From assembly GCA_030762895.1 (NCBI GenBank), contig CM061062.1, forward strand, positions 289,832,985 through 289,896,984: a stretch of DNA of 64,000 nt, given 5' to 3'. Below the pieces are notes generated by a model. The model was given only the letters and a program-made list of their open reading frames with translations. It had not been told where the DNA came from and ran no database searches. Within the stretch, counting starts at the first letter, position 1. Every line of letters begins with the position of its first letter. This DNA is from Sophora flavescens. Its lineage: Eukaryota; Streptophyta; Magnoliopsida; Fabales; Fabaceae. This document shows, piece by piece, positions 45,306 to 56,240 of the stretch. A program made the translations under genes and the position numbers.

Positions 45306-46016
45306 TTAGATTATCTCTAATAAATAAAAAATTTTATTTTTCGAGGGATTTAGTGAAAATATCAGCCCATTGATTTTCAGTTTTAACAAACTTAATATCA
45401 AAGATGCCTTTCTGAACATAATCCCTAATAAATTGATGTTTGATTCAATATGCTTAGCCTTAGAATGTTGAATTGATTTTTTAGTTAAGCATATAGCACT
45501 GAAATTATCACACCATACAGATATGTTGTGCTCATAAATAGAGTAATCCTCAAGTTGATGTTTTACCCATAAGAGTTGAGAGCAGCAACTAGCAGCAGAG
45601 ATGTATTCTGCTTCAGCAGTAGACAGGGCAATAGTTTTTTGCCTCTTGCTTGACCATGAGACTAAACTTGCTCCAATAAAGTTACATCCTCCACTGGTAC
45701 TTTTTATTTCTATTCTGTCTCCAGCAAAATCAGCATCACAATATCCCACTAATCTGTATTCTTTTGATCTTAAATACAGCAAACCACGATTAGTAGTTCC
45801 AAGAAAATATCTAAATATTCTTTTAACAGCCTTAATATGAGATTCTCTAGGATCATATTGGAATCTAGAACACATACAGACACTAAATTGAATGTTAGGT
45901 CTGCTTGAAGTTAAGTACAGTAGAGAGTCAATCATACCTCTGCAGACAGTTTGGTCTATCTTTTTACCTTCATCATCTTTGCTTAGTTTTGCATTGGGTT
46001 GCATAGGGGTTTTCAT
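45306..46016 (-). pseudogene. RNase H region of element D pol
   Basis: Copia RNase H (RNase_H_Ty1). Motifs include RGMIDSLLYLTSSRPNIQF, GYCDADFAGDR with the DAD catalytic acidic pair, ALSTAEAEYISAA, and VWCDNFSAICLTK. The C-terminus departs from the family after 'SKAKHIE', so a frameshift has replaced the usual end. Confidence 0.85.
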
Positions 46017-46019
46017 GAG

Positions 46020-46826
46020 CTTTGCATTTTAAATTTTGTATTTCTTGAGTATCTCCTTGGTATACTTTTGTTGATAAATGTAAATTCCATCACTTGTTTG
46101 CTTGATTTGTAATCCAAGGAAGAACTTCAATTCTCCTATTATGCTCGTCTCAAATTCAGCTTGCATTAGATTTAAAAACTCCTTGCACAGCTTTTCAATA
46201 GTTGCTCCAAAAATAATATCATCAACATATATTTGAACTATAATAAAGTTCTCTTTAGAGCATTTCTTGAATAGAGTAGTGTCTACTTATCCTCTAGTAA
46301 AACCATTATGCATGAGAAAAGAACTGAGTCTATCATACCATGCTCTAGGTATTCAAACTATATAATGTTTTTTTAATTTTGAAAGCGTGATCTGGTTTAT
46401 CAGTATCCTCAAAACCAGTGGGTTGTTTAACATACACTTCTTCTTCAATTATACCATTTAGAAAAATACTTTTTACATCCATTTGAAACAGGGTGATTTG
46501 GTGTTGTGCTGCATATGACATTAAAATGCGTATGGCTTCTATTCTAGCTACATGTGCAAAGGTTTCAGTATAATCAATACCTTCTTGTGGTTATAGCCTT
46601 GAGCTACTAACCTTGCCTTATTTCTAACAACTTTATCATCTTCATCCAATTTGTTTCTGAAGACCCATCTTGTTCCAATAACCGACTTGCTTTTAGGCTT
46701 AGAGACAAGAGTCCAGACATCATTTCTAGTGAACTGGTTAAGTTCTTCGTGCATAGCAAGAATCCGGCTTTCATCCTCAAGAGCTTCTTCAATGCTTTTA
46801 GGCTCCAAATCTGAAATAAAGGCCAC
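46020..46826 (-). pseudogene. Reverse transcriptase region of element D pol
   Basis: RVT_2-type RT broken into several frames. 46548-46826 keeps VIGTRWVFRNKLDEDDKVVRNK. Further downstream, other frames keep LFQMDVKSIFLNG and EEEVYVKQPTGFED (about 46430-46500). Stops and shifts lie near 46590, 46360 and 46280, and the catalytic YxDD region is in a broken stretch around 46220. Confidence 0.8.
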
Positions 46827-46862
46827 ATTGCTTGATTCTCTTAATGTAGATTTGGTTCTTCC

Positions 46863-47719
46863 TCATTTAGAAGGATTTCCAATAATAAGATCCTTAGGGT
46901 GATGAGTGTTGAACTTCCAATCCCTTTTGAGATCATCATGAAGATCTTGACTTGTCTGCTGACTCGTCTGTTGACTTGTCTGCTCCACTTGTCTGTCAGC
47001 CTCAAGCATAGGTTCTGTCTTGGTTAGATCGGGTTGTTGAGTTTCTGGATTGTTTATATCAAGACCTGCAAGATCATCTTCTAGATTTGATAGTTCTTTA
47101 TCTGTCTTTAATTCATCATTGAATTTAACATGAACAGATTCTTCAATAATACAAGTTCTTGAATTGTAAACTCTAAAAGCCTTAGACATTTCATAATATC
47201 CTACGAAAATACCTTTATCTACCTTAGAATCAAACTTTCCAAGATTATCTCTGGTATTCAGAAAAAAACATTCACATCCAAAAGCATGAAAATAAGATAT
47301 GTTGGGGCTTTTTCCTTTCCACAATTCATAGGGAGTCTTCTTTAGAAAAGGCCTATTAATTATTCTGTTTTGTACATAACAAGCAATATTTATAGCTTCT
47401 TCCCAGAAGTACTTAGGGAGATTATTTTCATTGAGCATAGATCTAGCCATCTCTTGCAGAAATCTGTTCTTTCTCTCTACCACTCCATTTTGCTGTGGAG
47501 TTCAGAGAAATTGTGAGAGATCCCATTCTCCTCACAGATCTGTCTAAACTGCTCATTTTCAAATTCTCCCCCATGATCACTTATAAGGGTAGAAATACAG
47601 AAACCCTGCTCATTTTGTACTCTTTTGCAGAATACTGAGAAAGCCTTAAAGGACTCATCCTTGTGGGTTAAGAAGAGTACCCATGTGTATCTAAAATAGT
47701 CATCAACTATGACAAATCC
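46863..47719 (-). pseudogene. Integrase core and C-terminal region of element D
   Basis: Integrase frames: around 47500-47719 the core reads ...DDYFRYTWV and LISDHGGEFEN, holding catalytic Asp residues. After a frameshift near 47490 the frame 46863-47483 continues with VERKNRFLQEMARSML, which includes the catalytic Glu, then a copia integrase tail with QTSQQTSQQTSQ tandem repeats. Confidence 0.8.
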
Positions 47720-48400
47720 CTATTTTCTTCCAGTTAGGCTGGCAACACTAACTGGTCCAAACATATCCATGTGTAACAACTGAAGAGGTCTAGAGGTTGA
47801 TACTTGGTTTTTAGATTTGAAACTTGATTTTATCTGTTTACCTCTCTGACATGCATCACACAAGACATCTTTCTTTAAACTAATATCAGGCAATCCTCTC
47901 ACAAGGTTATTCCTTTTTAATTTAGAAATTAGTTTCATACTAGCATGTCCTAGTTTCTTATGCCATAACCATCTCTCATCCTCTTTAGACATCTGACAGG
48001 TTACACTTTGATCTAAGAGATCAGACAGTTCAATCTTATAAAGATTTTGTTGCCTTTTAGCTGAAAAGAGGGTTTTGCCACAACAGTCTTTAACTATGCA
48101 TACATCCTTGGTAAAGGAAACATCAAATCCACTATCATATAATTGACTTATGCTAAGCAAATTGTGTCTTAATTCTTTAACCATGAGAACATTAGATATA
48201 GAGGGAAGAGGGGGTTTACCACCAATAGTACCAATTCCTATAACTTTCCCTTTTTGATTCCCTCCAAAAGCAACGTGTCCTCCTTTCTTAAGTTGGAGGT
48301 CTAGGAACATAGACCTTTCTCCTGTCATATGACGTGAGCAACTACTAGCCAGGTACCAGCAGTGGTGTTTTCTTTGTCCTGTTGAGGACATCTGCAACAA
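47720..48400 (-). pseudogene. Protease and integrase zinc-finger region of element D, protease site altered
   Basis: The copia protease consensus WYLDSGCSRHMTG appears as WYLASSCSRHMTG, so the catalytic Asp is Ala and the Gly is Ser (about 48340). Downstream is the GAG-pre-integrase HHCC region (WLWHKKLGHASMKLISKL and LCDACQRGKQ), then the start of the integrase core (LLHMDMFGPV). Confidence 0.82.
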
Positions 48401-48437
48401 AAATTATTTGATCTTTAGGTACCCATATTTTTCTGGG

Positions 48438-49079
48438 TCATTTTCTGTTAGTTCTAGGAGTCTGTGACAACTTCCTTCTTTTCCTGTGAAGACACTTGGA
48501 CATAACATGTCCAGTTTTTCCACAGAAGTTACAGACAAGTGTAGATTTGGTTACAGTTGACCTAACAGATATTGTAGAAGCTTTAGTTGATACTTTATGA
48601 TGTGTCTGATGGACATATCCAATACCTTCTTTGTTAAGAGAGTGCCTCTGACAGCCAAGTAGCTTAGTTAGATTATCTCTACCATTAACAAATTTGGCAA
48701 GATCAGAAGTGAGCTCTTCCACTTTCTGTTGAAGTTTTTCAACTTCTTCAAATGGTGATGTTTCACTTGAAATCTTAGCTTCATTGGACTTTTCAGTCTT
48801 CAGCTCACTGTTTTCTTTAGCCAACTTCTCACACTCTTGATATTTTTGTTTATGCTCACGGGTGAGCTTTACATACTCTCTCTTGAGGGATTTGAAGGCC
48901 TTAGATAAGTAGTTGGATTCCTCCAGCAACTCCTCATAGGCATCAAGTAATTCCCCATAGTCAGGATGCACCTCATCGTTTGAGTCTGAGTCAGTGTTGG
49001 CCATCAAACAGAGATTGGCTTCTTCCTCTGTTTCTTCATCAGAAGATGTTGACTCCAGATCCTCCCAAGTAGCCAACAT
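48438..49079 (-). pseudogene. GAG C-terminal region of element D with second zinc knuckle
   Basis: 213 aa. Acidic N-part (DLESTSSDEETEEEANLCLM), a long coiled-coil (about residues 45-125), and a CX2CX4HX4C knuckle (CNFCGKTGHVMSKC) near 48515. Stops separate it from the upstream gag and downstream protease pieces. Confidence 0.78.
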
Positions 49080-49133
49080 TACTTTCTTCTTCTTCTTGAA
49101 GAATTTCTTAAAAGGGGCCTTCTTGAGTTGAGG

Positions 49134-50102
49134 CTATTCAGTCTTGATGTGACCAGCCTTCTTGCACTCATAGCAAACAATTAGACTTTTGTCTGTTGGA
49201 GTGGATTCTTTGAAGTTCTTGTCCTTGTTGAACCTTCTAAATGGCTTATCCCTCTTGAACTTCTTTTTATGTAGAAGAAGCTTTATCTTTCTGGTCAGAA
49301 GAGACAATTCTTCATCACTCTCAGAATCCTCGTGTTCAGTCAGGTCAGCATCACTGGATGACTCATCTGCCTTTAGAGCCTTGGAAACTTTTGCTGACTT
49401 TGGATCAGCTTTCAGAGCAATTGACTTGCCCTTATTTGGTGCAACTTCATCTCCAAGTTCTTGCTCGTGAACAGTGAGTGTTCCAAGAAGTTCATCCATA
49501 GTCAAGGTAGTGAGATCCTTGGCTTGAGAGATAGCAGTGACCAAAGGTCTCCACTGTTTAGGTAGAGTTCTCAGAATCTTTCCAAGCTTCTCAGCATTGG
49601 TATAGACTTTGCCAAGAGATTTTAAACTGTTGACTATAGTTTGAAATCTTCCTATCATTTTAGCTCAGATTCTCCTTCCTCCATGACAAACAGTTCATAC
49701 TTTTTGAAGTATGGTAATCTTTGACTCTTTGACTTTGGTTGTTCCTTCATGTGTGACAGCTAAAGTGTCCCTTATTTCTTTGGTAGAGTGACAAGCACAT
49801 ACCTTCTCAAACTCCTCAAGACTGAGAGCACAAATGATGTTATATCTAGCTTTGTGGTTCAACTCCCATTTTGTCTTTTCTGCAGTAGTCCGTTGAGCTT
49901 TTGGTTTGCCAGTGTCATCATCATTCTTGGGAATTAATGGACCATCTGTAATGACATCCCAAAGATCAGAGTTTGTAGATAAAATGAACCATTGAAATCT
50001 ATCTTTCCAATAGTTGTAGTTTTCTTCATTGAAGTAAGGAGGTCTGGTTAGGGAAGCTCCTTCAGTCTGGTGACTTCCACTTGAACTAGCTCCAGCAGTC
50101 AT
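49134..50102 (-). pseudogene. gag of element D (copia, UBN2 type)
   Basis: Start MTAGASSSGSHQTEGASLTRPPYF at 50102, given here only in part as the family landmark. It continues with FNEENYNYWKDRFQWFI and the VTHEGTTKVKESK phrase. A frameshift near 49680 leads to 49134-49658, with the usual ILRTLPKQWRPLVTAI and a first CCHC knuckle (CYECKKAGHIKTE), where the final Cys is lost to a shift or stop. Confidence 0.82.
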
Positions 50103-50159
50103 GTCTATTCTTCAGGACCTTTTACCTCTACACTGTTAGATGCTCAACCCAGATGTTAA

Positions 50160-50171
50160 GCTCTGATACCA
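50160..50171 (-). other. Primer-binding site, tRNA-Met type (element D)
   Basis: TGGTATCAGAGC on minus, a perfect initiator tRNA-Met PBS, two bases from the LTR edge at 50174. Confidence 0.88.
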
Positions 50172-51022
50172 ACTGAAATAGACAACTATAAACACGAGAA
50201 GGGGGGTTGAATTGTGTTTATCAGAATTTAAACAAAGTTGAAATCTTTTCGCATACAGAAGCTTGGTTCAGACGAGTGGAAAGATACAGGACAGACAGGT
50301 AACCTGTCTAATAAAATTTTGACAGTGACTTAGACAAACACACCACTTGATAAACAGATAATAAAACTAAAGCAACTAAAGAGTTTATAAGGAAAGAGAG
50401 ATTGACACACTTATTTATCCTGTTTCACTCTTCAAAGTAAAGAGATACGTCCAGTCCTTGGCAGCACCAAGTTTTATCCACTACAACTGATCAGGTTACA
50501 GACTCTAAGTATTGTTTGCACACCTAGCCTCTTCAGGCACACTCAGATTTGTTTGAGAAATTTGGTTTAAAATAAATACAACTTCAGATAGACAGATCTT
50601 TCACTAACACTCAGATTGGTTTAAATGTAAAGCTTAGGAAAGTCTGCGTAATAACTTCAAATGATTGAAGAATACAAAATGAAAGAATGAAGATATTAAT
50701 GCGCAGAGTAATGGCTCTTTAATGCTGTATGTATTCTCTATATCTTCATCTCCAATGACTTATGTATTTATAGTCTTCAAGCATTTAAGATCTGTTAGAG
50801 ACATTCCCTCAGATGTTGGCTTCAAGCAGAACTTCATTAAATGCAATAGAGTCATTCTGGGCAGTCATTAATGCAATAGGAATGTTGGTTGTACTCTAAC
50901 ATGAAGAATCATGTCTTTATGCATCATGATACAACCATATCAGAGTTGTGCAGAGAGCTTTTTGTACTTTGCTGGATACAATTCCCTTTTCGTGTAAGGA
51001 CCAGAGGTACAAGGGAATAAAG

Positions 51023-52808
51023 TGTAAGACTCAATGACTTAGAGATTTTGATATATGACAAATACAATTTAATGTGTATGCAAGTGTTTTAGTATCAAGC
51101 AGTGACCAACAAGTTCATTAAGCAAATTCAAGGAAAATATTCAAGGAAGAACTTGAAGAAATCAAAAGAGCTACATGGAGGAATCAAAGAGCAAAGACAA
51201 AGATCAAGGAATCATCAAGACACAAGCTTAACGAAGAATTTTAGATTTAAGTCTTAGATGATTTGTAAGAGAAAGAAATCTCTTAGTCACAAAGAAGCTC
51301 AACTAAAACGATGCATGAAGAAAATCAATTTTCATAACCTGTATTAAAATGAATAAGTTTTCGTTAATGAAAATGATTTTTGGAAATAAGATTTCATAAG
51401 AAGCGCTCGTCCAACACAAGTGATAGAAGCGCTCGTCCACTAAAGTGACAGAAGCGCTCGTCCACTGAAGTGATACAAGCACTCGTCCACTAAAGTGACA
51501 GAAGTGCTCGTCCACTAAAGTGACAGAAGCGCTCGTCCACTAAAGTGATACAAGCGCTCGTCCACTAAAGTGACAGAAGTGCTCGTCCACACAAGTGACA
51601 GAAGTGAGCGTCCACATAAGTCTTTGGACTTGCTAAGTCCTTAAGGAGTATCCGCCCAATGACATGGCATATGGAGCTCGTCTACTAGCTCATCCGATGT
51701 AAAATCTTAATTCAAAATGGCTAGATGGATGTGCTTATTTTATGGACGATAATGCTATAAGAGCCGATGTTGAATCTTATTTTAAGAACCAGAATCAAGA
51801 AAACAGATTCTGTTATCAGACTCAAATCTGTTTTAATTGATCCCAACGACTATAACTTGTTTTATATAAAGAGGGATCAAGGGAACACTTTTAACAATAT
51901 ATCGAAACACATATCAAATACAATACACATATCATTTATCATCTTTCTTGAGCTTATTGTGAAAAAGAGTGTTTCATTCTCATAAGTGCTTCAATTTGTA
52001 TATCTGACTATTGAGAGTTAGGAATCAATTTTTGGTTCTCTTTGATTGTAAAGAGAAAGGGAGTCTCTCTGAGTGATTAGGGTGAGATATCCGTAAGGAA
52101 GAACATTGAGGCTCTTCACAAGAGTGTGGTATCTCGAGGTGAAGGAGTGCTCTGTGGTGTAAAGGTTTTTCAAGATACCTGGCTAAAGCTTGTTGTGTTA
52201 GTGTGTGAAAACCCACAGGTGGAGTGGGAACTGGATGTAGGTCACAGTGGTGGTGACTGAACCAAGATAAATCTGGTTGTGTGGTACTCTAAACTTAAAC
52301 TTTTTTACTTTCTGTTTATGATCAAGAACCTGTGATTTTGATGTTTAAAGTTTTATATAATTTCTGTTCTTGATCTGTATAAACTGTATCGAAACCTGAG
52401 TCTGATAGTAATCAAGTCTGTGTTATCTGTGTTCAAAACTGAGTTGATCAAAACCATTCTTGATTGTTGAAACTGAACTAAAACTGAAACCTGCAAGTTT
52501 ATTCTTGATTGTTAATGCTTGTATCTGAAACTTGCATAACTTGTTCTTAATCTTTAAAGGCTTAATCAGTTTCTGTATTTTGTTATTATTGAGTTTTGAA
52601 CCCGAACCTATTCTAAATTAATCTTTCTTATCCTCATCACCTTCTATTCAAGATTTTATATAAACCCTTCACTGTTTCTGTAAAAGATCCTGAGGCCACA
52701 AATCTGAAAAGTAAAGTTTTGTGAAAAGTTTTTAAGAGGGGAATATGTTAAGAAAACTCAATTCACCCCCCCCCCCCCCCCTCTTGAGTCGTTGGAGTCA
52801 AAACAACA
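51023..52808 (+). repeat. 5' LTR of element F
   Basis: TGTAAGACTC...AAACAACA. It contains about 8 copies of a 25-bp unit (gacagaagcgctcgtccact plus aaagt) at 51405-51615 and a C15 run near 52767-52782. Confidence 0.9.
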
Positions 52809-52857
52809 ATTGGCATCTGAGCTAAACTCCTATGTTTGGCTTAACAGCTGTAAGAGT

Positions 52858-53520
52858 ATGGCTTCCAATGACTGTTTGAATGAAGGGGCTTCCCTTGCAC
52901 ACCCTCCTGCCTTCAATGGATTTGAGTATATCTATTGGAAGGAAAGAATGGTAATCTTTCTTGAGGTAGCAGGTGTTGACATATGGGATGCAGTAGAAAA
53001 TGGACCATTTGTCCCCTCCACTGTAGATGCTAATGGTGCTCCAAGAAATAAGCCTAAAACTGAATGGAATGAGGATGATAAGAAAAGAGTTCAATATAAT
53101 GCACGCGCTAAGAATATTATAACATCTGCTTTAAGCTGTGATGAGTTTTTCAGGGTTTCAAATTGCAAATCAGCAAAGGAGATGTGGGATACATTGCAAG
53201 TAACACATGAAGGAACCACAGATGTCAAAAGAGAAAGAATGAACACCCTCACACATGAATATGAGTTATTTCGAATGAATCGAGGAGAACCTATGTCTGA
53301 AATGCAAAAGAGATTCACTCACATTATCAACCAACTTGCTGGTCTTGGAAAAGCTATATCAAATGAGGATCAAATTAACAAAGTAATCAGATGCTTGAGC
53401 AGAGAATGGCAACCTAAAGTCACTGCAATCTTAGAATCTAGAGACCTCTCATCAATGACCATTGCCACATTCTTTGGAAAATTTAAAGAACATGAATTGG
53501 AGTTGAACAGACTAAATTAG
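52858..53520 (+). pseudogene. gag of element F (stop codon inside)
   Basis: Starts MASNDCLNEGASLAHPPAF at the in-frame ATG 52858. UBN2-type GAG landmarks include YWKERMVIFLE, KSAKEMWDTLQVTHEGT and CLSREWQPKVTAI. An in-frame TAG at 53518 interrupts it; the same frame resumes with an acidic, Lys-rich stretch to about 53733. A shift at an A9 run near 53685-53693 then leads to a CCHC knuckle (CYECGKIGHMKLDC, ~53757-53798). Protease should follow but is deleted. Confidence 0.85.
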
Positions 53521-54021
53521 AGTGAAGAAACTGATAAAAGAAAGAAGGGATTGGCTCTGAAATCACAGGCCAAAGAAGTAGAAGACAGTGATGATGATAA
53601 TACAGAACAGGAGGCAGAATCTGAAGAAGAGATGGGAATGGTAGTTAGAAATTTCAAGAAGTTCCTAAAGAAGAAAGGTAACTTCAAAAAAAAAGTCATC
53701 CACATTTCAAAGGAGAAATGTCAGCAAAGGTGACAACTCTTCCAACAACAGCACATGCTATGAATGTGGAAAGATTGGCCACATGAAGCTTGACTGTCTA
53801 AAACTTCAAAAGAATGACAAAACAGAAAAGTTTGACTCAAAAGATAAGAAGTGAAGAAAGCCAAGAAACGCCTACATTACTTGGGATGATAATGATCTAG
53901 AATCCACTGAAGAATCTGAATCTGAGGAGGCAAACCTGTGTTTGATGACCAGCAATCATAGTGATTCAGAAAGTGAAAAGAGAAACAGGACAATGAAGAA
54001 GATGAAAGCTTAAAGAATGAA

Positions 54022-55125
54022 TTGCTGCAACAGGAGCAAACAGAACAACGGCCTGACCTACCAAAGGAATGGAGGACTGTCAGAAATCATCCAATTGATA
54101 ACATCATTGGTGAAATTAAAAAGGGAGTAACTACTAGACAATCTCTTAGAAATACTTGTAATCATATGGCCTTTGTGTCTCAAGTAGAACCTAAGAACAT
54201 ATATGATGCTATAATTGATGAACATTGGATGATGGCTATGCAAGATGAGTTAAACCAGTTTGAAAGAAACCAAGTTTGGAAACTAGTGCCTAAACCCAAG
54301 AACTGTCAAGTAATAGGTACAAGATGGGTTTTTAGGAATAAACTAGATGAAAATGGTATAATTGTAAGAAACAAAGCTAGATTGGTAGCCAAAGGGTATA
54401 GCCAAGAAGAAGGCATAGATTATGATGAAACATATGCACCAGTAGCAAGATTAGAAGCTATAAGAATGCTACTTGCTAATGCTTGCATAATGGGATTTAA
54501 ATTATATCAAATGGATGTTAAGAGTGCTTTCTTAAATGGATTTTTACAAGAGGAAGTGTATGTTGGTCAACCACCTGGTTTTGAGAATAATGAATTGCCT
54601 AACCATGTTTATAAACTGTCTAAATCACTATATGGCTTAAAGCAAGCTCCTAGAGCTTGGCATGAAAGGTTAAGTAATTTTCTCATTGAAAAAGGATTTA
54701 AAAGAGGTAAAGTTGACACAACTTTGTTCACTAAGAAAAAGGCACACAACATTTTACTTGTACAAATATATGTGGATGATATAATTTTTGATGCCACTAA
54801 TGAGCATTTGTGCAATGAGTTCGCAAGTCTTATGCAGAGTGAGTTTGAAATGTCAATGATGGGTGAGCTGAACTTTTTCCTTGGACTGCAAATAAAGCAA
54901 ACTAAAAATGGAATCTTTGTTAGCCAAACCAAGTACTGCAATGAGTTGATCAAGAAGTTTGGCATGGAAAATGCTAAGGAGATGGCCACTCCAATGAGTA
55001 CCTCCTGTTATCTGGACAAGGATGAGCAAGGTAAACATGTTGATGTTTCTAAATTCAGAGGTATGATAGGCTCACTACTTTATCTTACTGCTAGTAGGCC
55101 AGATAAGTGTATGCATGTGTGCTAG
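54022..55125 (+). CDS. Reverse transcriptase region of element F
   Basis: 367 aa, an open RVT_2 domain. Landmarks: VIGTRWVFRNKLDENG, ARLVAKGYSQEEGIDYDETY, LYQMDVKSAFLNG with the first catalytic Asp, SLYGLKQAPRAWHERL, IYVDDIIF with the YxDD site, and RGMIGSLLYLTASRP. The frame ends wrongly after 'SRPDK': a small deletion shifts into the RNase H frame. The upstream start is arbitrary, because RT is normally part of a polyprotein. Confidence 0.88.
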   Translation: MLQQEQTEQRPDLPKEWRTVRNHPIDNIIGEIKKGVTTRQSLRNTCNHMAFVSQVEPKNIYDAIIDEHWMMAMQDELNQFERNQVWKLVPKPKNCQVIGTRWVFRNKLDENGIIVRNKARLVAKGYSQEEGIDYDETYAPVARLEAIRMLLANACIMGFKLYQMDVKSAFLNGFLQEEVYVGQPPGFENNELPNHVYKLSKSLYGLKQAPRAWHERLSNFLIEKGFKRGKVDTTLFTKKKAHNILLVQIYVDDIIFDATNEHLCNEFASLMQSEFEMSMMGELNFFLGLQIKQTKNGIFVSQTKYCNELIKKFGMENAKEMATPMSTSCYLDKDEQGKHVDVSKFRGMIGSLLYLTASRPDKCMHVC

Positions 55126-55681
55126 GTATCAAGGAAATCCAAAAGAATCACACTTAACAACAGTTAAAAGGATAATTAAGTATCTGTTAGGAACAAAAGA
55201 CATGGGATTATGGTATCCCAAGGGAGCTACATGTACTTTAATTAGCTATTCAGACTCTGATTTTACTGGTTATAAACTAGATAGAAAGAGTACTAGTGGA
55301 ACTTGCCATTTACTAGGAAACTCATTAGTATCATGGTTCAGTAAGAAACAATCTAGTGTGGCTTTATCCACTGCAGAGGCTGAATATGTAGCAGATAGTA
55401 GCTGTTGTGCACGGGTTTTATGGAAGAAACAACAATTAGTTGATTATGGTGTGCAACTAAACCAAGTTCTTATTAGATGTGACAATACAAGTGCGATTAA
55501 CCTAACTAAGAATCCCATAATGCACTCTAGAACTAAACACATAGAAATCACACATCATTTCATTAGAGATCATATTCAAAGTAGAGAAATTGGGATTGAA
55601 TATGTTGATACAACTAAGCAACTTACTGATATTTTTACCAAGCCCTTGAACAAGGAAAGCTTCTTTTTCATTAGAAGATAA
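55115..55681 (+). CDS. RNase H region of element F
   Basis: 188 aa, +1 relative to RT. Copia RNase H landmarks: ESHLTTVKRIIKYLLGT, SYSDSDFTGYKLDRKSTSG, ALSTAEAEYVADSS, IRCDNTSAINLTKNP and the end DIFTKPLNKESFFFIRR. Complete to the usual stop. Confidence 0.86.
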   Translation: MCARYQGNPKESHLTTVKRIIKYLLGTKDMGLWYPKGATCTLISYSDSDFTGYKLDRKSTSGTCHLLGNSLVSWFSKKQSSVALSTAEAEYVADSSCCARVLWKKQQLVDYGVQLNQVLIRCDNTSAINLTKNPIMHSRTKHIEITHHFIRDHIQSREIGIEYVDTTKQLTDIFTKPLNKESFFFIRR

Positions 55682-55746
55682 TTGGGCATAATTGATCAAT
55701 CCTATATCTAATCTCTAAAGAAACAGGGATAAATCATGAAATTGAA

Positions 55747-55863
55747 ATGGCTGCAATTGCTGAAGTGAATGAAAGGATAAAAAGAGCAGAAAAGGACATT
55801 GATAAACTCAAAGATAACCTAGGAGTGGACTTTCATTTTCCGGCACCTATCCCTCTATCATGA
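55747..55863 (+). CDS. Small ORF after pol in element F
   Basis: 38 aa, Lys/Glu-rich and probably helical (AAIAEVNERIKRAEKDIDK), ending FPAPIPLS. It lies where element D has its accessory ORF, so it may be the C-terminal remnant of a third ORF after an internal deletion. Not recognised; could be chance. Confidence 0.3.
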   Translation: MAAIAEVNERIKRAEKDIDKLKDNLGVDFHFPAPIPLS

Positions 55864-56240
55864 ACAATTTTATATGCTATGTTTGAATGTTCAAATGCTT
55901 GCCTTCTCTATTGCTTTAAATGTTTCTTTTCTTTACCTTTTTGATAATGCCAAAAGGGGAGGAAAAAGTATGATATAGAGAAAGGGGATAATAACAAATT
56001 ATACAAGCATATGTTGAGGAGGAGCTTATAAGCTTAGATGATTAAGTGGGAGTAAATATAAGCTTACATGATTAATGGGGAGTAAATCAAATTTTGCTCC
56101 GATAATATTTTTTTTTGCTCTTATATACTTCTGCTCTGATACTATTATATAAATCTGTCAAAAACACTTAGCTTCTGCTACACTTATACTCTGATCTTAT
56201 AATTGGTTAAAAGATTTGTCATAATCAAAAAGGGGGAGAT

